Source: Massiliimalia timonensis
GTDB taxonomy: Bacteria > Bacillota > Clostridia > Oscillospirales > Ruminococcaceae
DNA: 64,000 nt
NCBI RefSeq assembly: GCF_900186585.1
Contig: NZ_FYDD01000004.1
Coordinates: 682,001-746,000 of the forward strand
Direction: 5' to 3'
The translations under genes and the position numbers were made by a program. A model generated the notes under the pieces. The model did not search any database, was not told the origin of the DNA, and saw only the letters and a program-made list of their open reading frames with translations. Of this stretch, positions 32,495 to 41,930 are shown in pieces. Each line of letters begins with the position of its first letter. Position 1 is the stretch's first letter.

Positions 32495-32920
32495 ATGCCT
32501 ACATTTAACCAGCTCGTACGCAAAGGTAGAAAAGTATCGGAACAGAAGTCCGGCGCTCCTGCTTTGCAAAAAGGTTACAACTCGATGAAGAAAGTCAGCA
32601 CTGACCAGTCTTCTCCGCAGAAACGTGGCGTATGTACAGCAGTAAGAACCATGACCCCGAAAAAACCGAACTCCGCGCTTAGAAAAGTAGCAAGGGTTAA
32701 GTTGACAAACGGACAGGAAGTTACAGCTTACATTCCAGGTATTGGACACAACTTGCAGGAACACAGTGTCGTTATGATCCGCGGCGGACGTGTCAAAGAC
32801 TTGCCGGGTTGTCGTTATCACATTATCCGTGGTACTTTGGATACCCAGGGTGTGAATAACAGAAACCAGTCTCGTTCCAAATACGGTGCGAAACGTCCAA
32901 AAGCTGGTGCTAAGAAGTAA
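32495..32920 (+). CDS. rpsL: Ribosomal protein S12
   Basis: The 141-residue protein carries [17 protein letters not shown] and [13 protein letters not shown], both with the lysines of the streptomycin-sensitive form. It has the ~17-residue N-terminal insertion ([16 protein letters not shown] region) found in many Clostridia compared with the 124-residue E. coli protein. The start ATG 32495 follows TAAGGAGGTG. Confidence 0.97.
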   Translation: MPTFNQLVRKGRKVSEQKSGAPALQKGYNSMKKVSTDQSSPQKRGVCTAVRTMTPKKPNSALRKVARVKLTNGQEVTAYIPGIGHNLQEHSVVMIRGGRVKDLPGCRYHIIRGTLDTQGVNNRNQSRSKYGAKRPKAGAKK

Positions 32921-33049
32921 TTGTTCCCTGAAACGAAGTTTTCGCCCAATGCGTGGCATTTGATAGATAATGTTACCGCTTTGTGGCAAAACGGGAGTAA
33001 ATTTGCTTTCGAGTACCGATGATATCATTTTATGAAGGAGGGAAGCGAA

Positions 33050-33520
33050 ATGCCAAGAAGAGGTAAAATCGCAAAGCGTGAGGTTTTAAGTGACCCGCTT
33101 TACAATTCCACTTTGGTTACCCGTTTGATTAACAGCATCATGCTGGATGGGAAAAAAGGGGTAGCGCAGAAAATTGTGTACGGTGCGTTTGAAATCGTAC
33201 AGGAAAAGACCGGCAAGGATCCGCTGGAAGCATTTGATGCTGCCATGGAAAACATTATGCCGCTCTTAGAGGTAAAAGCCCGCCGTGTTGGTGGTGCTAC
33301 CTACCAGGTTCCGATGGAAGTAAGACCGGAAAGAAAAGAAACCTTAGGGTTAAGATGGCTGACCACTTATTCCAGAAACCGTGGTGAAAAAACCATGAAA
33401 GAACGTTTGGCCGGCGAAATTATGGATGCTATGAACGGCACCGGCGGCGCTTGCAAAAAACGTGAGGATACCCACAAAATGGCGGAAGCAAACAAAGCTT
33501 TTGCACATTACAGATGGTAA
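33050..33520 (+). CDS. rpsG: Ribosomal protein S7
   Basis: The 156-residue protein starts [13 protein letters not shown] and contains [19 protein letters not shown], diagnostic of S7, which nucleates the 30S head. ATG 33050 follows GAAGGAGGG. It is the second gene of the str operon. Confidence 0.97.
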   Translation: MPRRGKIAKREVLSDPLYNSTLVTRLINSIMLDGKKGVAQKIVYGAFEIVQEKTGKDPLEAFDAAMENIMPLLEVKARRVGGATYQVPMEVRPERKETLGLRWLTTYSRNRGEKTMKERLAGEIMDAMNGTGGACKKREDTHKMAEANKAFAHYRW

Positions 33521-33608
33521 TCATACCGTGCGCGCCTTTCATTTTGGGGCTGCGTGATTGTTTGGCGGCAGATGCTGCCAGTGTAGAACTATAAGGAGAA
33601 GAGATATT

Positions 33609-35690
33609 ATGCCAAGAGACGTATCACTTGAGTTAACACGTAATATTGGTATAATGGCCCATATTGACGCAGGGAAAACCACCACCACCGAACGGATCCT
33701 GTTTTATACAGGGGTAAACCGTAAGATCGGTGAAACACATGACGGTGCTGCGACTATGGACTGGATGGCTCAGGAACAGGAAAGAGGTATTACCATTACT
33801 TCTGCTGCGACTACCGCCTATTGGAAAGGCCATCGTATCAATATTATCGATACTCCGGGACACGTTGACTTTACTGTTGAAGTTCAGCGTTCTTTGAGAG
33901 TTCTCGACGGTTCTGTTACTGTTTTCTGTGCAAAGGGCGGTGTTGAGCCTCAGTCAGAAACAGTTTGGCGTCAGGCTAACGACTACCATGTTCCAAGAAT
34001 GGCTTATGTCAACAAAATGGACATCATGGGCGCTGATTTTTACAATGTTGTTAGCATGATGAAGGACAGGCTGAAATGTAACGCGGTCCCGATCCAGTTG
34101 CCGATCGGCGCGGAAGAAACTTTCTGCGGCATCATCGACTTGGTCGAAATGGACGCTGTTATTTACAAAGATGACCTTGGGAAGGATATGGAAGTTACCG
34201 GGATCCCAGAGGACATGAAAGAAAAAGCAGAAGAATACCGTACTAACCTGTTGGAAGCAGTTGCTGAGCAGGATGAAGAGCTGATGATGAAATATCTCGA
34301 AGGGGAAGAAATCACCGTCGAGGAAATCAAAGCGGCTCTGCGTAAAGGTACTATTTCTAACGAGATCGTACCGGTGACCTGCGGTACTTCTTACAAAAAT
34401 AAGGGCGTACAGAAATTGTTGGATGCTGTTATTGATTACATGCCTGCTCCAACTGATGTTGCGCACATCAAAGGTGTCAATCCTGATACCGATGAGGAAG
34501 AAGAACGTCCTTCTTCTGACGATGAACCGTTTGCAGCTTTGGCGTTCAAAATTGCGACCGACCCCTTCGTTGGAAAACTGTGCTTCTTCCGTGTATACTC
34601 CGGTTTTGTAAATGCCGGAACTCAAGTATACAACGCTTCTAAGGATAACAATGAAAGGATCGGACGGATCCTTCAGATGCACGCAAACCACAGAAAAGAC
34701 ATTGAAACCTGCTATGCAGGGGACATTGCCGCGGCTGTTGGCTTGAAAAATACCACAACTGGCGATACCTTGTGTGATCCGAAGCATCCGATCATTCTGG
34801 AATCCATGGACTTCCCAGAACCAGTTATTTCTTTGGCGATCGAACCGAAAACCAAAGCTGGTCAGGAAAAAATGGGGATTGCTTTGGCAAAACTGGCTGA
34901 AGAAGACCCGACCTTTAAAACTTATACGAATGAAGAAACCGGGCAGACCATCATCGCTGGGATGGGTGAATTGCACCTTGACATTATCGTTGACCGTCTG
35001 TTGCGTGAATTTAAAGTAGAAGCAAATGTTGGTGCTCCTCAGGTAGCTTACAAAGAAACCATTACTCAGCCTGCTGATGTTGACCACAAATATGCAAGAC
35101 AGTCTGGTGGTAAAGGTCAGTACGGTCATGTTAAGATCCGTGTTACCCCGAATGAATCCGGTGCTGGTTATGAGTTTATCAACTCTATCGTCGGCGGTGC
35201 GATCCCGAAAGAATACATTCCTGCTGTTGACGCTGGTATCCAGGGTGCAATGCAGGCAGGCGTTCTGGCGGGTTACCCGGTCGTTGACTGCAAGGTAGAA
35301 CTGTACGACGGTTCTTACCACGAAGTTGACTCCTCTGAAATGGCATTTAAGATCGCTGGTTCTATGGCTTTCAAAGAAGCTATGAGAAAGGGCGCTCCGG
35401 TCATTTTGGAACCGATCATGAAGGTTGTTGTCATTGTTCCGGAAGAATACATGGGCGATGTCATCGGCGATATTAACTCCCGCCGCGGACAGGTTCAGGG
35501 TATGGAAGCAAGGGTTGGCGCTCAACAGATTAACGCGTTTGTTCCGCTGTCTGACATGTTTGGTTATTCCAATGACCTGCGTTCTAAGACACAGGGGCGT
35601 GGACAGTATGTTATGGAACCAAGCCACTACATGCAGGTGCCGAAATCAATTGCTGATAAGATCATGACATCCAGAAGCAAAAACGATTAA
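33609..35690 (+). CDS. fusA: Elongation factor G
   Basis: The 693-residue translational GTPase has the P-loop [13 protein letters not shown], the switch motif [13 protein letters not shown], and the EF-G domains III-V ([15 protein letters not shown]). ATG 33609 follows AAGGAGAAG. It translocates the ribosome. Confidence 0.97.
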   Translation: MPRDVSLELTRNIGIMAHIDAGKTTTTERILFYTGVNRKIGETHDGAATMDWMAQEQERGITITSAATTAYWKGHRINIIDTPGHVDFTVEVQRSLRVLDGSVTVFCAKGGVEPQSETVWRQANDYHVPRMAYVNKMDIMGADFYNVVSMMKDRLKCNAVPIQLPIGAEETFCGIIDLVEMDAVIYKDDLGKDMEVTGIPEDMKEKAEEYRTNLLEAVAEQDEELMMKYLEGEEITVEEIKAALRKGTISNEIVPVTCGTSYKNKGVQKLLDAVIDYMPAPTDVAHIKGVNPDTDEEEERPSSDDEPFAALAFKIATDPFVGKLCFFRVYSGFVNAGTQVYNASKDNNERIGRILQMHANHRKDIETCYAGDIAAAVGLKNTTTGDTLCDPKHPIILESMDFPEPVISLAIEPKTKAGQEKMGIALAKLAEEDPTFKTYTNEETGQTIIAGMGELHLDIIVDRLLREFKVEANVGAPQVAYKETITQPADVDHKYARQSGGKGQYGHVKIRVTPNESGAGYEFINSIVGGAIPKEYIPAVDAGIQGAMQAGVLAGYPVVDCKVELYDGSYHEVDSSEMAFKIAGSMAFKEAMRKGAPVILEPIMKVVVIVPEEYMGDVIGDINSRRGQVQGMEARVGAQQINAFVPLSDMFGYSNDLRSKTQGRGQYVMEPSHYMQVPKSIADKIMTSRSKND

Positions 35691-35716
35691 TCTTTTATTC
35701 TTTTTTGCGAAAAGAC

Positions 35717-35745
35717 TTGTATTTTTTAAAAAGTACTGTTACAAT
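35717..35745 (+). promoter_or_regulatory. Separate tuf promoter
   Basis: TTGTAT (35717-35722) and TACAAT (35740-35745) at 17 bases, in the gap between fusA and tuf, giving tuf extra expression. Confidence 0.75.
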
Positions 35746-35799
35746 ACTAATTAAGTGAGATACTTTATTAGATTTGATATTCAAAGGAGGAAATTCCAA

Positions 35800-36999
35800 A
35801 TGGCAAAGGAAAAATTTGAAAGAACCAAACCGCATGTCAATATTGGTACAATCGGCCACGTTGACCACGGTAAAACTACTTTAACTGCTGCTATCACTAA
35901 AACTCTGGCTCTGCAGGGCATGGCTCAGTACAAAGACTATGCTAACATCGACTCTGCTCCGGAAGAAAGAGAACGTGGTATTACCATCAATACCGCTCAC
36001 GTTGAGTACGAAACCAAGAACCGTCACTACGCTCACGTTGACTGCCCTGGCCACGCCGACTATGTTAAAAACATGATCACCGGTGCTGCTCAGATGGACG
36101 GTGCGATTCTGGTCGTTTCCGCTGCTGACGGCCCGATGCCGCAGACCCGTGAACACATCCTTCTGTCCCGTCAGGTTGGCGTTCCTTACATCGTTGTATT
36201 TATGAACAAAGCTGACCAGGTTGACGATGCAGAACTGTTGGAACTGGTTGAAATGGAAATCCGTGAACTCTTAAATGAATATGAGTTCCCAGGTGACGAT
36301 ATTCCGATCATTGCTGGTTCTGCTTTGCAGGCTTTGGAAGCTCCAGACGATCTGAGCAACCCAGCTTATGAACCAATTCTCAAACTGATGGATGCTGTTG
36401 ACGAATATATCCCAACTCCGGAAAGAAAAGCAGATCTGCCGTTCTTAATGCCGGTAGAAGACGTATTCACCATCACTGGCCGTGGTACTGTTGCTACTGG
36501 TAGAGTTGAAAGAGGTCAGCTCAACACTGGCGACGAAGTTGAAATTCTTGGCTTGACCGAAGAAAGAGCAAAAACTGTTGTTACAGGGATCGAAATGTTC
36601 AGAAAGATTCTGGACTACGCGGAAGCTGGCGACAACATCGGTGCTCTGCTCCGTGGTGTTCAGAGAAACGAGATCGAAAGAGGCCAGGTTTTGGCAAAAC
36701 CGGGTACCATCCACCCGCACACCAAATTTAAAGGCCAGATCTACGTTCTGAAAAAAGATGAAGGCGGCCGTCATACTCCGTTCTTCAACAACTACAGACC
36801 GCAGTTCTTCTTCAGAACTACTGACGTTACCGGTGTTATCGCTTTGGAAGAAGGCACCGAAATGGCTATGCCTGGCGATAACGTTACAATCAGCGTTGAA
36901 CTGATCACTCCGATCGCTATCGAAGTTGGTCTGCGTTTCGCTATCCGTGAAGGCGGCCGTACCGTTGGTTCTGGTGTTGTTTCTGAAATCATGGAATAA
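35800..36999 (+). CDS. tuf: Elongation factor Tu
   Basis: The 399-residue GTPase has [23 protein letters not shown] (MNKADQVDD) and the C-terminal beta barrels. ATG 35800 follows AAAGGAGG. Codon use is strongly biased, as expected for a highly expressed gene, and a terminator follows. Confidence 0.98.
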   Translation: MAKEKFERTKPHVNIGTIGHVDHGKTTLTAAITKTLALQGMAQYKDYANIDSAPEERERGITINTAHVEYETKNRHYAHVDCPGHADYVKNMITGAAQMDGAILVVSAADGPMPQTREHILLSRQVGVPYIVVFMNKADQVDDAELLELVEMEIRELLNEYEFPGDDIPIIAGSALQALEAPDDLSNPAYEPILKLMDAVDEYIPTPERKADLPFLMPVEDVFTITGRGTVATGRVERGQLNTGDEVEILGLTEERAKTVVTGIEMFRKILDYAEAGDNIGALLRGVQRNEIERGQVLAKPGTIHPHTKFKGQIYVLKKDEGGRHTPFFNNYRPQFFFRTTDVTGVIALEEGTEMAMPGDNVTISVELITPIAIEVGLRFAIREGGRTVGSGVVSEIME

Positions 37000-37027
37000 T
37001 CCATTTTCAGTGTAGCATATGGATCGT

Positions 37028-37063
37028 AAAAAGCTGTTGCAGGAAACTGCAACAGCTTTTTTT
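37028..37063 (+). terminator. Terminator of the str operon
   Basis: AAAAAGCTGTTGCAG pairs with CTGCAACAGCTTTTT around GAAA, a textbook stem, and seven T follow. Confidence 0.95.
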
Positions 37064-37177
37064 GCGTTTTTCTTCCAAAGTTTGGCATGGCAAAAGGCGG
37101 ATGGTTTATATAAATACACAAAAATAGTATACTTAATTGTCAAGAATGCTGAAAATCAAAAAGTTCTGATTTTTTCC

Positions 37178-37206
37178 TTGACTTTTTCTGATAAGAGGGA
37201 TACAAT
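37178..37206 (+). promoter_or_regulatory. nrdD promoter
   Basis: TTGACT (37178-37183) and TACAAT (37201-37206), spacing 17. Confidence 0.82.
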
Positions 37207-37217
37207 AGAGAACAGAA

Positions 37218-37265
37218 ACACAAGATGTTGTAAAAATAAACCGGAATATATACTATCAGTAGTAT
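37218..37265 (+). promoter_or_regulatory. Tandem NrdR-box-like sites
   Basis: ACACAAGATGTTGT (37218-37231) and the dyad ATACTATCAGTAGTAT (37250-37265) each resemble the NrdR consensus (acacWATATaTWgtgt) at 10-11 of 16 positions. Their centres are 33 bases apart, close to the three-turn spacing of paired NrdR boxes, just after the nrdD promoter. Confidence 0.5.
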
Positions 37266-37305
37266 GCAGTTTGGATTTCCCGGGGAATTGAGAGGAAGCT
37301 TATCC

Positions 37306-39621
37306 ATGATTCAAAAGATCATCAAAAGGGACGGACGTGAAGCCGAATTCCATCGCGAAAAGATCGTAAACGCGATTTATCAGGCAGCCCAGGCGCTGGG
37401 CGGCACAGATCACAGCCAGTCAGAGCATGTGGCGGATTTGGTCATTGATTATTTGGAAAATACCATGCATTTGGAATCGCCGACAGTAGAACAGGTACAA
37501 GATGTTGTAGAAAAGATTCTGATTGAAAACGGCCATGCCAGAACGGCGAAGGAATTTATTTTATACCGGGCCGAACGTACCCGGATCCGGGAAATGAATA
37601 CTCGTTTGATGAAGACTTATGAGGATTTGACCTTTAAAGACGCTGCGGAAAACGATGTGAAACGTGAAAATGCGAACATTGACGGTGACACCGCCATGGG
37701 GACCATGCTGAAATATGGTTCAGAGGGAGCTAAGCAATTTAACGAGATGTTTGTGCTTGACCCAAAACATGCAAAGGCGCACATCGAAGGAGATATCCAT
37801 ATCCATGACATGGACTTTTTAACGCTCACTACCACCTGCTGTCAGATTGATTTGGATAAATTGTTTGAGCATGGGTTCTCAACAGGACACGGATATTTGC
37901 GGGAACCAAACGATATCCAGACCTATTCCGCTTTGGCTTGTATTGCAATTCAATCTAACCAGAACGATCAACACGGCGGGCAAAGCGTGCCAAACTTTGA
38001 ATATGCCATGGCAAAGGGCGTGCGCAAGACTTATGCGAAGCGTTACAGGGAAAATTTAGCCAAAGCATTGGAATTTGTGGCTGACTTAGAAGACCCGCAG
38101 CTGACTGCTTATGATATTCTGAAGCTGATCAAAGAGGAAACGGGCCTGATGCCTGTATTCGCCAATGATAACGGCTATTTAGAGGAAGAAGCGGAACGTT
38201 TGGGCAAATTTTTGGATCAAAAGACGATCCAAAAGGTTCAGCGGTTTACCGTGAAAAACAGTGTTCACGAAACAGACCGGGCCACTTATCAGGCAATGGA
38301 AGCTTTGGTACACAATTTGAATACTATGCACTCCAGAGCCGGCGCGCAGATCCCCTTCAGTTCTTTGAACTATGGCTTGGATACCTCGCCGGAGGGCCGG
38401 CTGGTGATCGAAAAGATTTTGCTGGCTACAGAAGCGGGGCTGGGGAATGGTGAAACGCCGATCTTCCCGATCCATATCTTCAAGGTGAAGGAAGGGATCA
38501 ACTACAATCCGGGCGACCCGAACTACGACCTGTTTAAACTGGCCTGCCGGGTGTCTGCAAAGAGACTGTTCCCGAACTTTTCATTTATTGACGCGCCGTT
38601 TAATTTGCAGTATTATGTCCCAGGACGTCCGGAAACGGAGGCCGCTTATATGGGCTGCCGTACCCGTGTTGTTGCGAATGCGTATGACCCTACCCGTCAG
38701 ATCGTAAACGGAAGGGGAAATTTGAGCTTTACCTCGATCAATCTGCCTCGTTTGGCGATCAAGTCGAATGGGAATGTGGAATTTTTCTTTGAACAACTGG
38801 ATCGCATGATCGATTTAGTGATCGAACAGCTTTTGGACCGCTTTAAGATCCAGTGCAAAAAGAAGGTAAGAAACTTCCCGTTTTTGATGGGACAGGGCGT
38901 TTGGATCGATTCTGACCAGTTGAGCGAGGACGATGAGATTGGGGAAGTGTTAAAACACGGTACCTTAACGCTGGGCTTTATCGGATTGGCAGAAACCCTG
39001 AAATCCCTGATTGGGGTACATCATGGGGAAAGCCAGGAGGCGCAAAACCTTGGATTGGACATCGTTGGATTTATGCGTAAGCGGATGGATCAGGCAACCG
39101 CAAAGACGGGGCTAAACTTCTCTTTGATCGCAACGCCGGCCGAAGGACTTTCTGGAAGATTTGTCCGGATCGACCGCCAAAAATATGGAACGATCGAAGG
39201 GGTCACAGACCGCGACTATTATACAAACTCATTCCATGTGCCGGTTTATTTCCCGATCTCTGCATACGATAAGATCCGCAGGGAAGCGCCGTATCATGCG
39301 CTTACAAACGGCGGGCATATCTCTTATGTAGAATTGGATGGAGATACGACCCAGAACTTGGAAGCATTTGAAAGCGTGATCCGCTGTATGAAAGAAGCCG
39401 GGATCGGATATGGATCGGTGAACCATCCGGTTGACCGCGATCCAGTTTGCGGATATACGGGGATTATAGGCGACACTTGTCCGCGCTGCGGCCGTCACGA
39501 GGGTGAGGGCGTTGACGTTGAGGTGTTAAATAAATTTAAAGGCGTGTTCAGGGATTATCGCAGTGAGGAAGAAATCCTGGAAGAAAACGATAAGTTATGC
39601 CACGCAGTAAAAGGAGAATAG
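37306..39621 (+). CDS. nrdD: Anaerobic ribonucleotide reductase, large part without glycyl radical domain
   Basis: The 771-residue protein has an N-terminal ATP-cone (IIKRDGREAEFHREKI) and the class III catalytic barrel (MHSRAGAQIPFSSLNYG, ARP-type thiyl region). It ends with a zinc segment VCGYTGIIGDTCPRCGRHEGEGV followed by about 40 unrelated residues and a stop. The expected C-terminal RxTGYL glycyl-radical loop is missing and is instead encoded by the next ORF 4 bases downstream. The start ATG 37306 follows AGAGGA. It reduces NTPs to dNTPs without oxygen. Confidence 0.92.
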   Translation: MIQKIIKRDGREAEFHREKIVNAIYQAAQALGGTDHSQSEHVADLVIDYLENTMHLESPTVEQVQDVVEKILIENGHARTAKEFILYRAERTRIREMNTRLMKTYEDLTFKDAAENDVKRENANIDGDTAMGTMLKYGSEGAKQFNEMFVLDPKHAKAHIEGDIHIHDMDFLTLTTTCCQIDLDKLFEHGFSTGHGYLREPNDIQTYSALACIAIQSNQNDQHGGQSVPNFEYAMAKGVRKTYAKRYRENLAKALEFVADLEDPQLTAYDILKLIKEETGLMPVFANDNGYLEEEAERLGKFLDQKTIQKVQRFTVKNSVHETDRATYQAMEALVHNLNTMHSRAGAQIPFSSLNYGLDTSPEGRLVIEKILLATEAGLGNGETPIFPIHIFKVKEGINYNPGDPNYDLFKLACRVSAKRLFPNFSFIDAPFNLQYYVPGRPETEAAYMGCRTRVVANAYDPTRQIVNGRGNLSFTSINLPRLAIKSNGNVEFFFEQLDRMIDLVIEQLLDRFKIQCKKKVRNFPFLMGQGVWIDSDQLSEDDEIGEVLKHGTLTLGFIGLAETLKSLIGVHHGESQEAQNLGLDIVGFMRKRMDQATAKTGLNFSLIATPAEGLSGRFVRIDRQKYGTIEGVTDRDYYTNSFHVPVYFPISAYDKIRREAPYHALTNGGHISYVELDGDTTQNLEAFESVIRCMKEAGIGYGSVNHPVDRDPVCGYTGIIGDTCPRCGRHEGEGVDVEVLNKFKGVFRDYRSEEEILEENDKLCHAVKGE

Positions 39622-39625
39622 AAGC

Positions 39626-39802
39626 ATGAATGGAACATTAAAAGTAGTAAATGGAAAAGTTGGAGAAGGCGTCGGATTTGAACGGATCAGAAGAATTACC
39701 GGTTACTTGGTTGGTACGGTAGACCGCTTTAATAACGGCAAACGTGCAGAAGAACATGACCGTGTAAAACACTCCTTAAATACCGAACAGGAAAGAATCT
39801 AA
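39626..39802 (+). CDS. Detached glycyl-radical domain of NrdD (58 residues)
   Basis: This 58-residue protein contains GVGFERIRRITGYLVGTVDR and ends in an AEEHDRVKHS helix, the standard C-terminus of class III ribonucleotide reductases. Gly26 in RITGY is the predicted radical site. The AAGGAG ribosome site lies inside the end of nrdD, 9 bases before the ATG, so it is clearly built for independent translation. It must dock into NrdD and be activated by NrdG. A single-frame frameshift would not rebuild a normal NrdD because about 40 extra residues lie between. Confidence 0.88.
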   Translation: MNGTLKVVNGKVGEGVGFERIRRITGYLVGTVDRFNNGKRAEEHDRVKHSLNTEQERI

Positions 39803-39811
39803 CTAAAAAAA

Positions 39812-39850
39812 TGCAGCCGTTTTGATCTGTGATTGAAACGGCTGTTTTTA
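39812..39850 (+). terminator. Intra-operon terminator before nrdG
   Basis: CAGCCGTTT pairs with AAACGGCTG, then five T. It should reduce nrdG transcription relative to nrdD, consistent with an activase needed in small amounts. Confidence 0.75.
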
Positions 39851-39867
39851 TGAAAAGAGGAGTAACG

Positions 39868-40368
39868 ATGACAGTACGTATTGCAGGCATTGTCCGGGAA
39901 TCTATCGTTGACGGCCCGGGGATCCGGTTTGTAGTTTTTACCCAAGGATGCCCCCATCATTGCCCTGGCTGCCATAATCCGGAAAGCCACGACCCAAAGG
40001 GTGGATATGATTGTGAGATCGACAAGATCATGACCGAGATCGAAAAGGACCCCCTTCTCAAAGGGGTCACCTTTAGCGGAGGGGAACCATTTATGCAGCC
40101 GGAGCCCTTGGCGGAGCTGGCACAAAAAGTTAAAGAACATGGCCTGGATCTATTTATTTATACTGGTTTTTTGTTTGAGGATCTGCAAAAGCGCCAGGAT
40201 GCGGCAACGGACAAGCTGATCTCCCTGGCGGACTATATTGTAGACGGCCCGTTTTTGTTGGAGGAACGGAGCTTGGAGTTAAAATTCCGGGGCAGTAAAA
40301 ATCAACGGATGATCGACGTAGCAAAAACACTGAAAGCCGGCCGGGTAGTGACCGCGGAGGAAGGATAA
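39868..40368 (+). CDS. nrdG: Anaerobic ribonucleotide reductase activating protein
   Basis: The 166-residue radical SAM activase has the cluster motif CPHHCPGC (Cys28, Cys32, Cys35) and the glycine-rich FSGGEPF. It transfers a hydrogen abstraction to the glycyl residue, here on the separate 58-residue protein. The start ATG 39868 follows AGAGGAG; the frame is open 13 codons earlier only through the terminator. Its stop overlaps the next ATG by one base. Confidence 0.94.
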   Translation: MTVRIAGIVRESIVDGPGIRFVVFTQGCPHHCPGCHNPESHDPKGGYDCEIDKIMTEIEKDPLLKGVTFSGGEPFMQPEPLAELAQKVKEHGLDLFIYTGFLFEDLQKRQDAATDKLISLADYIVDGPFLLEERSLELKFRGSKNQRMIDVAKTLKAGRVVTAEEG

Positions 40369-40817
40369 TGACAATTGCAGTACGTCCGGCAAAGCAGCAG
40401 GACTTACCGGAACTGGTGGAATTATACCAGCAGCTGATTGGTGAAAAAGAGGAATTGGCAGAAGTACAAAAGCGGTTCGCCCGGATGCAGGAGGACGCTA
40501 AAGCGACCGTTTTAGTTGCAGAAGATACAGCATTGCACAAGGTCGTGGCAACGGCAATGTGTATTTTCTGTCCCTCACTGATCATGGGAGGGCGGCCTTT
40601 CTTGGTGATAGAGGACGTTGTGGTATCCCAGCAGTGTCGAGGGCAGGGGATCGGAACGATTTTGTTTGAGGAGATCGACCGCTTGGCACAAAGGGAGGGC
40701 TGCTCTTATTCGATGCTGGTTTCTTCTGACTTCCGGAAAGAGGCACATCAGTTTTACGGGAAAGCTGGATTTCAGGACCCGGTGAAAGGATTCCGGAAAA
40801 TCTATGGAAAAGGATAA
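40368..40817 (+). CDS. GNAT-family N-acetyltransferase
   Basis: The 149-residue protein has the GNAT core VEDVVVSQQCRGQGIGTILFEE and HQFYGKAGFQDPVKGF. It is translationally coupled to nrdG by a TAATG overlap and ends at a strong terminator. The substrate is unknown. The coupling is notable but may be only genomic thrift. Confidence 0.85.
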   Translation: MTIAVRPAKQQDLPELVELYQQLIGEKEELAEVQKRFARMQEDAKATVLVAEDTALHKVVATAMCIFCPSLIMGGRPFLVIEDVVVSQQCRGQGIGTILFEEIDRLAQREGCSYSMLVSSDFRKEAHQFYGKAGFQDPVKGFRKIYGKG

Positions 40818-40820
40818 AAA

Positions 40821-40854
40821 TGCCGCAGGGAAATGTTCCCTGCGGTCTTTTTTT
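40821..40854 (+). terminator. Terminator of the nrd operon
   Basis: CCGCAGGGAA pairs with TTCCCTGCGG, followed by TCTTTTTTT. Confidence 0.92.
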
Positions 40855-40910
40855 AACAAAAATAGGAAATTGGAATAGGATACTATAATGAAATGAAAAA
40901 GGGCGGTGGC

Positions 40911-41552
40911 ATGATGCCGGTATTTTCTGTCTGGCTGGAAGCGCTGTTATTGGTGATCGCCGTATCGGTAGATGCGTTTGTAGCCAGCTTTTCTTATGGT
41001 ATGAACCGTATTAAGATCCCAACCTCCTCCAGATTTTTGATCGATTTGATTTGCAGTGGCTCGCTGGTAATTTCCATGCTGTGCGGGACAGCACTGGGAG
41101 CTGTTCTGCCGCAGGAATGGATCCGTCTGCTTTGCTTTTCGATCCTCTTTATCCTGGGGCTGATAAAGCTATTTGACGGGATGATCAAAACATGGATCTC
41201 CCGCAGGAAGCACACCAAAAAACAACTGTCTTTCCATTTGTTTTCCCTACATATGATCTTGCAGATCTATGCGGATGCCACAGAAGCAGACTGTGACAGT
41301 TCCCGTACCCTGTCCCTTTCAGAAGCAGCTGGGCTTGCTGTTGCCCTGTCCTTAGACAGTATTGCGGCCGGGGTGGGGGTAGGCGCAAATTCTGACGGGA
41401 TTTTCATTACGGCGGCCATGGCTTTAGCGGCTGGCTTTTTGGCGGTTTGCTGCGGAGAATACCTTGGCAAAACGCTCCGTAAAAAGATCCAATGGGATCT
41501 TTCTTGGATCAGTGGGGCGCTGCTGATTATTTTGGCATTCTGTAAGCTGTAA
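40911..41552 (+). CDS. ytaF: Sporulation membrane protein YtaF (MntP-like)
   Basis: The roughly 213-residue protein has six hydrophobic segments in two repeats; each contains the family motif (SVDAFVASFSYG and SLDSIAAGVGVG). This places it in the YtaF/MntP superfamily and suggests an endospore former. I start it at ATG 40911, after GGGCGGTGG. An in-frame ATG at 40893 lies too close to the TATAAT at 40884-40889 to have a leader. The transported ion, if any, is unknown. Confidence 0.82.
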   Translation: MMPVFSVWLEALLLVIAVSVDAFVASFSYGMNRIKIPTSSRFLIDLICSGSLVISMLCGTALGAVLPQEWIRLLCFSILFILGLIKLFDGMIKTWISRRKHTKKQLSFHLFSLHMILQIYADATEADCDSSRTLSLSEAAGLAVALSLDSIAAGVGVGANSDGIFITAAMALAAGFLAVCCGEYLGKTLRKKIQWDLSWISGALLIILAFCKL

Positions 41553-41625
41553 CCATCTTTTTATTCCTGAATATACTGATAGCAGGGGAAACCCTAAATT
41601 TTTCAGGATAAAAGGAGCGACGTCA

Positions 41626-41859
41626 ATGGACGACATATGTTCCATGGATCGAATGAGGGAGGGGCAGACTGCCACCGTGACGGGGATCGAATTAACAGGC
41701 AGCATGCGCAGAAGGTTACAGGATATTGGGATCATTGAAGGGACCAACATCAAATGTCTGCAAAAAAGCCCAGCCGGAGACCCGATCGCGTACTTAATTC
41801 GAGGGGCGGCCATTGCACTGCGAATTGAAGATTCCAGTGGGATTTTGGTAAGACCGTAA
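41626..41859 (+). CDS. feoA: Ferrous iron transport protein A
   Basis: The 77-residue SH3-like protein has MRRRLQDIGIIEGTNIKCLQKSP and ends IALRIEDSSGILVRP, typical of FeoA. AAAGGAGCG lies upstream of the ATG. FeoA binds the cytosolic side of FeoB and supports ferrous uptake. A 42-base hairpin separates it from feoB. Confidence 0.92.
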   Translation: MDDICSMDRMREGQTATVTGIELTGSMRRRLQDIGIIEGTNIKCLQKSPAGDPIAYLIRGAAIALRIEDSSGILVRP

Positions 41860-41861
41860 CA

Positions 41862-41903
41862 AACGGGCAGGCGTCTTACAGCATGATAAGAGGCCTGCCC
41901 GTT
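41862..41903 (+). repeat. Hairpin between feoA and feoB
   Basis: AACGGGCAGGC pairs with GCCTGCCCGTT and an inner TCTT/AAGA pair extends the stem. No T run follows, so it more likely tunes transcript stability or attenuates mildly than terminates. Confidence 0.6.
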
Positions 41904-41930
41904 ATGATATAAGAAAAGGGATGATAACAG

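Noticed and set aside
33954-35627. Long open frame antisense to fusA (557 codons)
   Set aside because: Antisense shadow of a highly expressed gene; no start context or recognisable domain.
39499-39680. Intein or simple frameshift explaining the split nrdD
   Set aside because: No intein splice residues or blocks are present, and joining the frames would leave about 40 extra residues plus a second start with its own ribosome site.
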